Assembly (NCBI GenBank): GCA_905250125.1
Contig: CAJNOL010000420.1
Span: 1-64,000 of the forward strand
Direction: 5' to 3'
From: Rotaria sordida
Lineage: Eukaryota; Rotifera; Eurotatoria; Philodinida; Philodinidae
DNA length: 64,000 bases
Shown here piece by piece: positions 1-11,815 of this stretch; the first letter of the stretch is position 1, and the number at the start of each line of letters is the position of its first letter. Under the pieces are notes generated by a model. That model was given only the letters and a program-made list of their open reading frames with translations. It had not been told where the DNA came from and ran no database searches. Both the position numbers and the translations under genes were made by a program.

Positions 1-125
1 AGCTCTTGATTCATCCATTGTTGAGCTTGATCAAGTTCAAGCTTTTGATGTTTGAGCTTGATCGAATTCGAGTATGTATATTCGAGTTCGAACTCAACCG
101 AGCTTCGAGCCCGATATATTCGAGC
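1..125. repeat. Self-complementary word island, TTCGAGCTCGAA type
   Basis: The stretch is a loose series of GAGCTT, TTCGAG, AAGCTTGATC and GAGCTCG words in both orientations, so it can pair with itself in many registers. It has no coding frame. It may continue to the left of the window. It is not a clean tandem repeat: the words are degenerate and the spacing varies. Confidence 0.55.
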
Positions 126-332
126 TCAGACAGTTTGGATTTGGTGCATGTCTAATCTTAAATCATTTTTATTATCTTTAAAAAAGAATCTTTTTAACCA
201 TTGTAAAATGTTTCAATACTTGTTCAAATAATTATTCAATTTTTTTTAAAATTATTCATCTTTTTAACTTTAAGGAAATTGATGATAGATAAATATATTC
301 TTCATAATATTTGTCGATGCAATGAAATTTTA

Positions 333-1213
333 GGACCGCACAAGCAACGATGATTTATTCTATGACGAAAGTTCGACTGATCAAATCTCACATAAATCTA
401 TATCTCAATTGGCGACTATACTAAAATTCGTTCAATCTCGGATTGAACCGATCATTTTAGAGCGAATTTTACATTTGCCCACATCAATCGATCTATGAAT
501 AGGAGCGTTTATGAATGAGAATCTATTGAATATTACAACTCATGTATTAATCAATGAAATTTGTTATTTGAGATAAATTATTTGAATTGGTTTGACTTTA
601 TTTTTATTGTTATTTTAAAATTGTTTTGTAGGTAAATGTACAAAATATGGTTGTTCATGAAAACAGCATCACCGTATAACATATGAATATGGAAGTAATA
701 TTCGCTGTCTTAACAATGTATGCTCATCAAGTGATATCGATAAAGGAATTAGTGATTTAGAAGATGAAAAAACCAAAATAAAAGATATTTATATAAAAAA
801 CTTTCCAAAGTTTTTCATGCAAATGCAATTATTCCAATAAATGACGATATGTTAAAATATATTAGAGTTTTTATAAAAGAAGAACAAATGAAAAAAGAAA
901 TTTTGATAGTGAAAATAATGATATTATTCAAAACCTTGAACAAATGATAAAGGATTTTATGAAAGAAATAAATTTATTTAAACAAACAGTAAAAAATGAA
1001 AAAGATGCACTCAAACCTAAAATTATATTTCCTTTAGTTGGAAGTGTTTACCGATTACCTATTAATGGAAAAAAAATTCGTGAACAAGTCAATGCTTTAA
1101 AAATAAGTCAAACTGATATTTCATTAGAACGAGAAGTTTTTGATGAACTATCAGCTAAAGCTAATTCATCAACAATAATGCATCAATTCAAATCTATTAA
1201 TTCCAACAAATAA
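333..1213 (+). pseudogene. Decayed multi-exon gene relic, family not recognised
   Basis: Three stretches have coding character but do not share one open frame. Positions 333-497 translate to a hydrophobic helix-like run (ILKFVQSRIEPIILERIL) ending in a stop. Positions about 632-840 begin after a TTTTGTAG acceptor-like site and give a cysteine-containing segment (GKCTKYGC, then IRCLNNVC) with an in-frame TGA, followed by a frameshift near 815. Positions 944-1213 give 89 residues rich in Lys, Glu and Ile. The pieces look like exons of one gene broken by a stop and at least one frameshift. I do not recognise the family. The last piece alone could be read as a small protein, but its N-terminus continues upstream without a natural start, so I prefer a relic. 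Confidence 0.35.
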
Positions 1214-1669
1214 ATTTGTTTTTACGATAAAACTTAATATGATAAGAAACACTCGAAATGATTTATCTATTCAAGACGTACACCTATTTAATAATATATT
1301 GTTTTAAATGTTTTTTCTGTCGATGATTATTAACAAAAAAAACGTCGGAGTTTGTCACCAATCTCAAATAAATAAATTGTTTATGTTGTTTTCAATATTA
1401 CATTGTCCCGCATCATGTAATACCTAGGATTTGAAGTTGTTCTCAAATTTTCATGTGCTTAATGGCTACACACCAGTTACAATGCTTTCTGTATATAATT
1501 TCGTTACTAATAAAGACCATCAATCGTAGAATGTTCCAATAAAACTCATCCAGTCTATTTTATAAATTTAGTTCGGTGCGATTCGAATTGCTCTTTAATT
1601 TTTTTTTATGCTGAATATTTTCCATTGTTGCTTTATAATGATTTCTGAAGAGAAAAGTCTTTCGTCAAA
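1214..1669. other. Non-coding stretch, nothing recognised
   Basis: AT-rich sequence without a convincing frame, repeat or RNA structure. Confidence 0.5.
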
Positions 1670-1810
1670 GGATGTGAACGTGAGGCATGGTGGGGAGTAT
1701 ATGCGGGTGTAGGGTGTGGATGTCGGTGCCGGTGTGAATGTGAGTGTGGGTGAATAGTTTCTCTTTAGCCACACTCGCACTCCAACAACATCCCACCCGC
1801 ACCCACATCC
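1670..1810. repeat. Telomere-like G/T then C/A inverted island (1)
   Basis: The left arm, from GGATGTGAACGTGAGG on, is G/T-rich with GGTGTAGGGTGTGG words. The right arm is C/A-rich and ends in CCCGCACCCACATCC. The outer ends GGATGTG and CACATCC are inverted copies. The two arms are degenerate and face each other across a short AT-rich loop near 1755-1770. The small reading frames on the minus strand here are by-products of the repeat. Confidence 0.8.
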
Positions 1811-2399
1811 TCTTTTGAACAGGACAAGTCTTGAAAACATGTCTCATCCTGTATTTCAGAATGAACAATTCAGGCAATACAAAATTGATAACACACAGTC
1901 ATCATATGCTTCAACAGCCCAATTCACATACTTCCTTCCTAATGAAAGGCAGACAATGAAGCAACAAACAAGGGTATAAAAAAGACAATCATTATCAAAC
2001 CAAAAACGATTGAAATTACGTCACCTAAATAGCTTGGAAATGCCCATATAACGGAAGTAACGGAGATCTTATCATACTAACATATACTCGATAATCCGTT
2101 CTACAGATGGATACAATAATTAGGGATGCACTGGTTCCAGTTTTGATCGCTTCCAAATAACCCAAAATCGGTCGACACCATGCATAGAGAAATCGGAAAA
2201 TCCAGGTCGATGATTCCTGAAGCAGCATTCCATGAATTTCCGGCGAGAATTCGCAGGAAAGACACCATTTCCCGCCAAAATCTGTCTGAAAATGCCAGCA
2301 AATCGACGCAGAAACCGGTGATCATATACGACTGCCGATTTTACCAAGTTCTAGGCAGTTCTGGGGGACCTAGATAAACTCAGTCACCAGATTTCTGCT
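1811..2399. other. Non-coding stretch, nothing recognised
   Basis: Several overlapping short frames exist on both strands, none resembling a protein family. I see no clear repeat until the GGTTCC words start near 2400. Confidence 0.45.
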
Positions 2400-2620
2400 T
2401 CCAAGTTCCTAGCATTTCCGGTGTTCTCCTGCACGAACTGGCCCGTACTTCTCGACCTGGGCAATGAAAAATCTAATGATGATCGGTCCTGACTGATTCC
2501 GATCTCAGTTCCAGTCGGTTCCGGTTTCGATTCCGCTCAGTTCCAATCGGTTTCGGTTTCGGTTCCGATCGGTTCCACCGATTCCAATTTTAGAACCGAA
2601 ACTGGCGCATCCCTAGACAG
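2400..2620. repeat. Word island, GGTTCCGATCGGTTCC type
   Basis: The word GGTTCCG occurs again and again with variants (GGTTTCGG, GATTCCG, AGTTCCAATCGG), mixed with its complement (CGGAACC, GAACCGAAACTGG). Many copies are centred on GATC. A weaker relative lies at 20461-20520 (GGGACTGGGACT, AACTGGAACTGG). No coding capacity is seen. Confidence 0.6.
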
Positions 2621-2639
2621 AATCATTTTGATTAGAATT

Positions 2640-4790
2640 ATTCTAATACACTATTGATTTCACTATAAAAGAAAAGATTTCTATGATACAAATCTATTAA
2701 AACTCTTTCAACTTCGCGATCATTACAATCCGCCAATACGTAGGAGAATGGTCTCAATCAAAATGCTCACTAATATTCTCATCAATGAAGTAGCTCATCA
2801 GTTACAAAATCATTATAGAGTTCATATCAGCATACAACTGTCACGATGGATAATGCTAAACTTTAACTTTTATCTTTCTACTAAACACTTCCATTCCTAC
2901 TTCTACAAATACTTAATTTCAACACTCTACATAAATTATAAATTAATTAAAGACCCACAATACTTTCAATACCCTCAGAGAGACCGCAACGTTCCGTACT
3001 CCAACATGAAACATATTTAAACGTGAATATAAAATCAAAAAATCATTATGATATGTCTACAACCATGCAACACAAAAGAACTTTTCCTTTTTTTTCTTAA
3101 AATTCTCCAGTCTTGATCACTTTTACTTCAATTAAAGTTCATATACGATAAAGTTTCAGCTAAACTACCGTCCTTAGAAAACAAATTTGTACTCATAGAA
3201 ACTGAATCCACATACCAGACAACTGCTGTTTCCAAATAAAATTTTACTCCTATCCTACCTTGAATCCGCTTAGCATTCAGCATATCACCTCATTGATGAA
3301 CTCTCATTGCCAAAATATAATTCATTTATCATCATCTTAACACCATATACTATTTCGAGCTTCCTATTCTTTTCTCCTCACAACATATAGGGATAATCAC
3401 ATCAACAATCTGGCTACTTTACGTGTCAACAAAATCGCCTACCAATCCCACAAATACCCCAAAATGGGCACACAACACAGTCACACAAATCCACGACGGA
3501 TACTTTCACAAAACACTGAAGTGAAACTCCCACATAAAAAAGAAACTGCATTACCGGCTCCACACATGCGCCCCGAACACTCCTCATCATACGCATATTC
3601 TTCAATGTTACAGTACTTCCCGCTTCCCCGCATATTCACTCAACACTATCAGTACAAAAATATTTGAACCACATCAATAACCCCAAAATTCTAAAACATT
3701 TCATCTTTTCTTTCCAAATAAATATCTTTCAATCCTGAATCACCGTTCGATCATATTAGAACTCAACTTACAAGCAGCAAGATTAGCAGCAAGAGCAGCA
3801 GCAAAATCAGCAAGATTATTAGCAGCAAGAGCAAGAGCATATGCATCTGGTGTTTGATTAGTGGTTTGTTGATTTAGTAGATCATGCTTGTGTTCGCCTA
3901 AAAGAAGATTAGAAAGACAATTAGTTTTGGATGTCTTCGATAGGGTTTGTTTGTGGTTTTTATGTCGGGTGGGATTGGGACATGTGTTGTTTTTAGATCA
4001 TTTGTGGTGTAAGTTGGGAAAGAGAATTGATTAGGTAGGGGATTATGGTATAGATGGGGCAGTGGAAATGTAAGTTTCGATGATTGCTGGTGATTTAAAT
4101 ATAGTGATATTTTTTGGTTCATGGTGAGGTTAAAATTTCTAGTGGTTTTCTGGTTGGTCGCATGGTTTTAGTAGATGTGGAAAAGTTGCGAAAGAATGAA
4201 AGTCTTACATGAAGGGTTGAGAGATCGAATATTGTTTTATATTAGAATAGAAGTAGGAGGCTGAACTGAATTTTTAGTGGTTTGGATGGGGAATAATATT
4301 AGTTTTCCTCGAATGTGAGAATATGAGGATTGATGGATTTAGTCTATAAATTTGTTTTATGTATAGAGATGTCGTCTTAATTTTGAGGAAATGTTGGTTG
4401 AGTATATGGGTTGTTGAAATCGTATTTCGAATTGTTTGCTTTAGTGGAAAATATTGTATAATAGGCACGTTCTGCTGCGTTACAAATAAGAGTACGATTT
4501 GTTTAGGAATGTATTGAGGATTAAATGTAGTAGTATGTTCTGAAAAATGAATCTTGTTTGAGAATCTTGGGTCATTTTGGTCAAAGGGAGTGTATGCTTT
4601 GTGTGAATGATAGGATAAAGGAGGGTAATATTTCAGGATTGTGGAGGGAAAATAGGTTTGCGGTGTGTGTAAAATCGACGAATTTTATTAAAGTTTTTAT
4701 CAGTATATGTTATTAAACGATATTGAATAGTAGTTGGATTGATATTGAAAGGAATGAACATGTTTTTGTATCTTAGAGATCATAATAAAC
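2640..4790. other. Block with an abrupt strand-composition flip near 3.8 kb
   Basis: On the + strand, 2640-3780 is rich in A and C and poor in G, whereas 3890-4790 is rich in G and T and poor in C. The switch falls on an AGC-rich stretch (3772-3838). Reading the right half as its reverse complement gives sequence of the same character as the left half, but I could not align the two. The short frames inside look random. No gene is called. Confidence 0.6.
3772..3838. repeat. AGC-rich imperfect triplet repeat
   Basis: Copies of AGCAGCAAG, AGCAAGAGC and AGCAAAATC follow each other over about 65 bases, exactly at the point where the flanking strand composition reverses. Confidence 0.7.
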
Positions 4791-5507
4791 AATTATAAAT
4801 CGTTTCTTGTTTTTATGTTTTACGATATGCTTTCTCTCTCTCTATTATGATTTATATGGGATATTTTTCAAAAGGTTAGATTACTTCCGTTTTGCTGATG
4901 TTTATGCTGAATCATTGCTTTTCTTTCATAGTATGATCCTCATAGTTGACATAATTTTTGAATTAACGATAGCAATTGACAATTGTGACTGGTATTTTAT
5001 CTAAGGATAATATTCCAAGTACACGTTTAAAATTAAGATCAGCCTCGAAATGTCTATTAATATTTATAGAAATCAGTATATTCCTCTGTAGCTTTTGTAT
5101 ATAATGGCATGAGGAATAGGTTTTTTTTTGTTTGGTTGGAATTTAGTATTTTTGTTAGATTATATATATTCACTTTTCTTGTTCTAGTAGAGTTCGTAAA
5201 ATCTAAACACATTCGAACAAATGTTTTTAGACGTTGATGATGTGCATACCATATGATCTCGACTCGGAGTAAATGATTAATTCTTTCGACTTTGCCTACT
5301 GCATATAATATTTATAGTTCGTGGCATATTGAATAATATTAATTTATCACCGATCTTGTTGTGTAGAAGAAAAGAACAAAGACTCTTTAGATATAGGAGA
5401 TTCTACACTTCAATGAATGATCAATAGTAAATTTTTAATGGTTTTATATTATATACAAGGGTTTATTTCTTATTTTCAACAGTAAGAGATTCATTTATTT
5501 CGGCGCG
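4791..5507. other. Non-coding stretch, nothing recognised
   Basis: AT-rich. One 65-residue frame (4807-5004) has no family resemblance and no supporting context. Confidence 0.5.
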
Positions 5508-6121
5508 ATAAATCTCTACTAATGTTCGTTTCAGAGATAAATGGTCGTGTGTATTTTTTGAATAATTTTTCATAGGAATGAGACAGAGATTTGCGGTTTT
5601 CACCATTAGAAAGAGGAGATAAAGACGCATCAAATCATATATAGAAAGATCTTTCTAACAACTTTCCTAAAGGTTTTACATAAAACTTCAAGAAAAACAG
5701 CATGCCTCTCATCGTCATGATATTAATTTATTAATTTTCAGGAGTGCGCTAGAACCGCCAAACAAAGCGCTAAAAACAATATCAAGATTCTATTCCTAAC
5801 GGCTACCAGTAAGATATCCAAACCATGGAAGACATAATTTCCCATCTCGGTTTTTCAACAACATAATCGAAAACTGGAAGTTTTTGTAGTATTTTGATAG
5901 AAAAATCTCTTTTTTAATGTACCAGAAAAAAGCAATTCTTTGAAAATGTTGGACTAGAACCTTTAGAAAAGTAGCTAGGAAAATCTTTCTATATATGGTG
6001 CGATGCGTCTTCATCTTCTCTTTCCAACGGTGAAAACCACAGGTATCTATCTCGTTCTTATGAAAAGTTATTCGAAAAGTGCCCACGGCCACTTATCTCT
6101 GAAATAGACTTTAGTAGATCA
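5508..6121. mobile_element. Small foldback (inverted-repeat) element
   Basis: The segment about 5508-5700 reappears as an inverted copy at about 5925-6121. Shared blocks include TTTCAGAGATAA, GGTTTTCACC, AAGACGCATC and ATATATAGAAAGAT, at roughly 80 percent identity by eye with small indels. The spacer is about 220 bases. Neither arm codes convincingly: a 98-residue minus-strand frame crosses the right arm, but only as a by-product. This fits a non-autonomous foldback or MITE-like transposon. Target-site duplications are not apparent, and the family is not identified. Confidence 0.75.
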
Positions 6122-9100
6122 ATATGTACCAATATATTGATCGATGCTTTTTGTTTTCAAATAAATATCAAAGAACATTAAGTTTCTCGCAATTGTTGAA
6201 TGTTTTAAAGAAAAGATATGAAAGTAAGTAACTTGCTCGTTTTCTATGAAAAATTTTCGATTGTTGACAATAAAGCAATTTATCAATTTGACAGAAGGAG
6301 ATAATTCTTAAGATTTTTCAAGACTCTAAACGACTAAGAAAAATGGATTTAATACGTCTAAACTCTAAAGCATAATACTAAAAATTCATGATTGAATAAA
6401 AAGAAAATTCTATATTATTAATATAGGATTAAAAAATGACATATTATAATATTCAAATATGGATTTTTGTTTATTTCAATTGATAAAATTAGTTTCTTGT
6501 TTTTAATTTTTAACTTACAGCTGTTGTTTAAAGATGGAGGTGAAATAATGAAACATTTGTTTCCGGTGATTTAAAATATTTTATAAGAATATTTAATATT
6601 TTAATTATGTTCTCAAAAACATTCATTTATTATAAAAAATTGAAAACATGACAGAATAAATAATATTTTCAAAGAATAAAATTTTTCTAATTGAAAATGA
6701 AACATTTTCATTTTGTTAGGTTATTTGAAATGACGTTAAAATGTTATAATGGTTTTCAAGTTTTCAGTGTAAAATAAGAGATAATTAGTTTTTGAATTAT
6801 TGCTTAAACTCTTCGAGAAAAATTTAAGGCATTGCCACATTTTCTTATGACGTAATATAAAAATAATTTATCAGTGCAACCTGCTCTATGAATGGCAAAC
6901 GTTTGCAAATCATAAGCATGGATTATCATAAACTTTGTCATAATAGTGAAAATAATTCACTTTAACGCTGAAATGCTCATCTAGCATTCGAACAGATCTA
7001 AACTACTTTTATTTTAATGTTATATGCATATATCACCGTATTAAATCAAGGTCTTTCTAGACATACTCTAGTGAAGATTAGTAAGATATGCTGCTGATGG
7101 CAGCCGTTATTAGCTTTGATGGATGACGCAAAAACTATGTCGAAACGCAAACGAACGGTTGTTGGACACATGGGGATTCATGTGGACGGCAGAAAAATTC
7201 TTTCTAATACTTTTGCTATTTTAATTTTAGGCAAGATCTTGTTCTTCCAACTATAGTTTAAGGTCATCCAGTAGAATGCGCCGATAACAGCAATCAACCT
7301 CACTGATGTTATAAACAAGAACAGCAATAGTTTAAAAATGAAAAGTTTTCAAACTATGTTGTATTTTATCACAAATTTCAGTTCTAATAAAGAAAGAAAT
7401 CATGCTTAAATGAAAGATGAATTGGAGTTAAATTTTCACCTTGTTAACATGGAATTTTTAGTGGAGTGCCATGTGCGTAGAAAAGTTTCGTTTCTAAGAG
7501 ATTACCTTTTTACAAAGCAATCGTCCAGTGGCGTTGTCAGAAAAAAGTCGTACTCAGGGTGAAGGAGGTCTCAGTCCTCTGACTAAGTCACTACAAACTG
7601 ATGGAAATCGGTGGAGATCCAATCCTTGAAACTTTGCCGAGAATGGTCATAAGAAATTTTTGTCTGAGATATTGTGTGTTGAAATTAGCAATATATACTA
7701 TTAAGTGTTTCCTGTACGCATTTTTCTATACATAGAATATAATTCAAATTATATTATCATATTGTAGAAAACATTAAAAAAGTTAAGAGATTCACATTAA
7801 AATGAACAATGGAAGAATTGAATGAGGAGAACGGGAATGCACAGAAAACTTCTGATTTGATTAAGATTAAAAAGTGTTTTCATTTTTTCGACTAGATTAC
7901 TGTTATTTCTTTGCTATTAATAATGCAAGAAAGATTTTTCATTCAGAAGCTTTTTACACGTTTAAAGAAACTTCATTTTATCTTCTTTTTGTTGAAGAAG
8001 AAAAATATTTTCATATGAATTGAAAAATCCTTTCTCAGCACTTTAGGCTCCGAAAGCATTCATACTGGTGACGATTGTGATGTAAATCATGTTTCTCATT
8101 CAACTCCAATAAATTGAAATTTACTTAAAGTAAACAAAGCGTTAAATGTCGCTTATGCCCATACAAATGGAATATTTTTCAACGCGCCAATTTATATGGC
8201 TTGATGATAAATTTCATTAATCTCTTATCATCTCAATGAGAAAAACGAAACTGTCATTAGATGCCAACTATGAAACTTTTTAAAAACATTTGTCGGCGAA
8301 GCCGATCATGTTCACAACGATTAGCAAATAAACGAAGCTCTTCATAGCCTGTCTTTCAAAGTAAACATCAGAGAATTTTTTAACCAACTATGATTTTTTT
8401 TCTTGACACGATATTAAAAGAAAATATAATTTACTTCGGTATTTTTATTAAAAAAATTTGCAAATTTCCAGGATTTATTTGCTTGCTTTTCTGCTTTTCG
8501 ACTAATAGCAATAAAAGCTTCCCATTCTTAAGGTTATCATACTTCAGACATCCTTCAATTGACTCACTATTGATGAACATTCTGCTAACACTTCTAGAAC
8601 AGACTTAAGTACCATTTAAATCAGAATTTGACCTTTTGTAGAACGTAGAGAAGGTCGGAGCGAAACATTCTATGTAGACTAAATTGCTCTCGTCTGTCAT
8701 TGGTTATGCCACTAGTAATTAAACTGAGAATCCTTTTGTCTATGTATTTTTAAAGATATAAGGTCGTCTCTTATTCTACACTAATCATTGCGTTCTGCTT
8801 GTTTTTAGTAATTAGTGCAAAAAAATAAAAAACATCGCCATGCACTATCTTTCTTATATTCGATCAGAAGAGTAATAAATACACAACACTTCATTCTTCA
8901 AATGATTAGTATTCTGATTAATGAAAATCAAAAATAAGTATCTTCGTAGATGAGAAATTTGGCAAATAATGCCTCATCTAGCTTCCATGTCGATACATCA
9001 CTACAACCGTCATTAAACTAAAAAAAAGTTCATTAGAATACCTGCGAATATCTCGCATGTAAGACATACTCTCACATATCTATTTATTCTTTTTTCGGCT

Positions 9101-10149
9101 GATGGTCTCTTTCAGAACTATTATAGTTTCATTATATAAAATAGTAATAATATAGTACATATTTTTTTCTCATTAGACTAAACTTCGTGTGTAGTCCAAG
9201 TGATCAACGGGTGCTAGTCTGCAAGATGGATGCGTCACACTTAACAGCATTCGCATCTGAAAAAAATTGTTTGGATTGTCATACTAGTACTAATACGTCT
9301 ACGATACATAGGATAGAAACAGGCAAAATATAATATTACTCTTGTTTTATTCATCGAACGAGCAATCATTCATATTAGTCTTCTGTACATATTCATTCCA
9401 TCGTTCATTAACTTAACGCATACGCACTTCATCCTTTCTCTTGAGGAGTATTGACAAATACTGCTACGTTTTGTCTAAACTAGCAATTCATTTAGTTCAT
9501 TCTTTTCTAATGTCGATCCATTTCTCGCTCCTCCTCTGCTAGATTTAAAACCAAACAACGATCGTCCTGTAGCTTAACATTCTCAATAAGATTCTTTCAC
9601 TACATTAAAAAAAGCACAAACTTATAACATTTATACTAATTAGCATTTATCGAGTTCCAAAGTGACCAAGAAACTTATATTAATTAGACACCTTTTCTCG
9701 TTTGTAGAGAGTATACCCGATCATTTCCAATCTCAGTCAGCCATTCACTGCTTCCACGTACCCGTTTACTAGAACTTATGAAGGATGGAGATGAAAGTCG
9801 CAAAAATCTCGATTTAATGCATATAGGAGACCAGTAGGAAATCAATCATCTGATTGCGACACTTACTTATGGGAAAAAATACCGATGATAACCAAAGCAT
9901 TTGAGCGTATATTTTATCCAACTTCTATCATGATCGGAATCATGAATTTATCGTTGTTCGCTTTAACGAAAGATGAATCACTTGTCAGGATTACGAGGAT
10001 GCTTGTTTATAACTACTTCTTCAAAAATAAAGTAGCCAATGGGTTCAATCAATTCCAACAAATTTTACGGCTCCTTTACTTATTTCACTTGAACGTGTTT
10101 TGTAAAATGTTACAAATATGAAATTTCATTTAGTGTCTTCAGTTATCAG
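6122..10149. other. Long AT-rich non-coding stretch
   Basis: No frame in this 4 kb resembles a protein family, and I found no inverted repeat longer than about 20 bases by eye. Small frames at 8390-8608 and 9885-10121 are hydrophobic, as expected from AT-rich sequence, and are not called. Confidence 0.45.
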
Positions 10150-10330
10150 AATTCCTTAAATGTCTGAATTTCCTGGAATTCCCAGAATTTTCGGAATTTC
10201 ATTAGTTTCTATAGTTCCAAAATTTCTAAGAGTTCATTGTAATACATTCATCAATGTTTATAATTTCTTATTTATTTCAGAATTTAAATTTTCTGAAGAG
10301 TTCAAAATTAACGGAATTCCGGGACACGTC
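10150..10330. repeat. Word island, GGAATTCC type
   Basis: Repeated TGGAATTCC, GAATTTTC, GGAATTTC and GAATTCCGG words, palindromic around AATT, cover this stretch on both strands. Confidence 0.5.
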
Positions 10331-10741
10331 TCATGTAAAACAAAAAAAATGTGTTCATAGTATTTACCTTGGTAACAAATTATTTTTAAGGTTTTGAAAA
10401 TCATTAAAACTAAGTCCTAGATTTTATTCTAGATATACATTTCACAGGACATGCTTCACTCTATCTATAAGTAAAGAACTTAGATTTTTAACATTTTCTA
10501 TTCGAACATAACAGACTTTAACATATGTCCAGATACTTTAAGTCATAGTTTATATTCTTACAGAGAAATATTCAATTAATCTATTATTTTTTAATTACGA
10601 TATTATATTGAACTTCAGCATATTTCTATGAAGAAATGGTAATGTTGTCCGTTACTATAATCTTAATAGGCCTTATAAAATGGGAATAGAAATGTATAGA
10701 AAAATATTTTCGTATTTTAAAAGCTATCATAAAAGACTTTT
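10331..10741. other. Downstream flank of the ADP-ribosyltransferase gene
   Basis: AT-rich, no recognised feature. It should contain the 3' untranslated region of the minus-strand gene that ends at 10742; several AATAAA-like runs exist but none can be assigned. Confidence 0.4.
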
Positions 10742-11815
10742 TCACTTACGCGAAAATCGTTGTCTTAATTGCAAATGGATCAAATGTTTATTCTTCGTAC
10801 AATCAAATTTAACACTTTTAACACGGAAGCAAACACCTGGTGTAACAAGTTCTTCTTCTTCATCAGAATATGAAGACAATGGACTCAAATCGGCAATAAA
10901 CGCCATTACTACTTCCATGATGAATAAGACGTTTCCACTAAAAAACTCAGCTACTACAGGATTTCGACTACATGATGTATACGCTTGAAATGATCCAAAA
11001 GCCTTGTCATCTTCGGCCATTTTTGTATAAGCATCGATCTGTTCTTTAGCTAGGGTGGCTCCTCGATAAAGTGTCTTTTTGGTTGTCAATTTTGTATTAA
11101 ATGGATCATCCCATAGTAATAAACAGAAAGGACCTAATGTACGAACTTTACTTCGCCATACTTTTTCCTGTTCTTTGTCTCCTACCAATCTCATCGCTGC
11201 ATTTAATGTTTTGTACAAGAAACTTTCCAATGTGTAAAGATAAGCACAACATCTCCATACTTCTTCCATTCCAGAATTCTTTTTTTCTCTAAGCATTTTA
11301 GCCATTTTTTCGGCTTCTCGCTCTTTTCCAATATGTTTTCCTTCTTCAATAATACCACGTGCAGCCTTTTCAACAAGCACTGGAATCATGCTTGGTTTTT
11401 TCGAAGGTAAATCGCCTAGCTCGAGTTTCAAGTCTCGTCTGACTTCTATTACAAATGGAGATATCCAGCCATATTCACCACCAAATGAACGTCCGGAACT
11501 AACAGGAAGATCCATAAAACGTGCTTCTCGTAGGTGTTTATCTTCTCTTTTACGTACCACTCGTTTTATCGGTCTTTGCTTGTGATCATCAGTGTTCGAT
11601 ATTTGAAGATTACTTTTGAAATCAATAAAATAATCATCCAGTTGAGCTTGTGGTTGTTTATCTTGAAATGCTTCTTCGATAATTAAATTTTCTAAACCTG
11701 AATAATGACTCCATGTAGCCGGTTCAGACTTTGAAAATGGATTTGGATTTGATTGCCACATCCATTCAACAGTTTTTAAAGAATTATTCAATGTTGGAGG
11801 TACATACGAAGCCAT
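10742..11815 (-). CDS. WWE domain plus NAD:arginine ADP-ribosyltransferase
   Basis: The 357-residue frame is intact and intronless. Residues about 15-88 fit a WWE domain (tryptophans at 18, 20 and 35, followed by LIIEEAFQ), a module that usually binds ADP-ribose chains. Residues about 110-350 fit the arginine-specific ADP-ribosyltransferase (ART) family. LYRG at 249-252 carries the conserved arginine, YTSCSRNP at 279-286 fits the S-x-S motif, and EEEELV at 319-324 fits the catalytic E-x-E before TPG. All three R-S-E elements are present, so activity is plausible. No signal peptide is seen, suggesting an intracellular enzyme. The start is the first Met and no upstream frame extends it. WWE-ART fusions occur in eukaryotes and are numerous in bdelloids as I recall. 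The substrate is unknown; a role in DNA-damage or stress signalling is only an inference. Confidence 0.87.
   Translation of the reverse strand: MASYVPPTLNNSLKTVEWMWQSNPNPFSKSEPATWSHYSGLENLIIEEAFQDKQPQAQLDDYFIDFKSNLQISNTDDHKQRPIKRVVRKREDKHLREARFMDLPVSSGRSFGGEYGWISPFVIEVRRDLKLELGDLPSKKPSMIPVLVEKAARGIIEEGKHIGKEREAEKMAKMLREKKNSGMEEVWRCCAYLYTLESFLYKTLNAAMRLVGDKEQEKVWRSKVRTLGPFCLLLWDDPFNTKLTTKKTLYRGATLAKEQIDAYTKMAEDDKAFGSFQAYTSCSRNPVVAEFFSGNVLFIMEVVMAFIADLSPLSSYSDEEEELVTPGVCFRVKSVKFDCTKNKHLIHLQLRQRFSRK

Noticed and set aside
5796..6092. 98-residue minus-strand frame
   Set aside because: Lies across one arm of an inverted repeat and is not conserved as coding sequence in the other arm.
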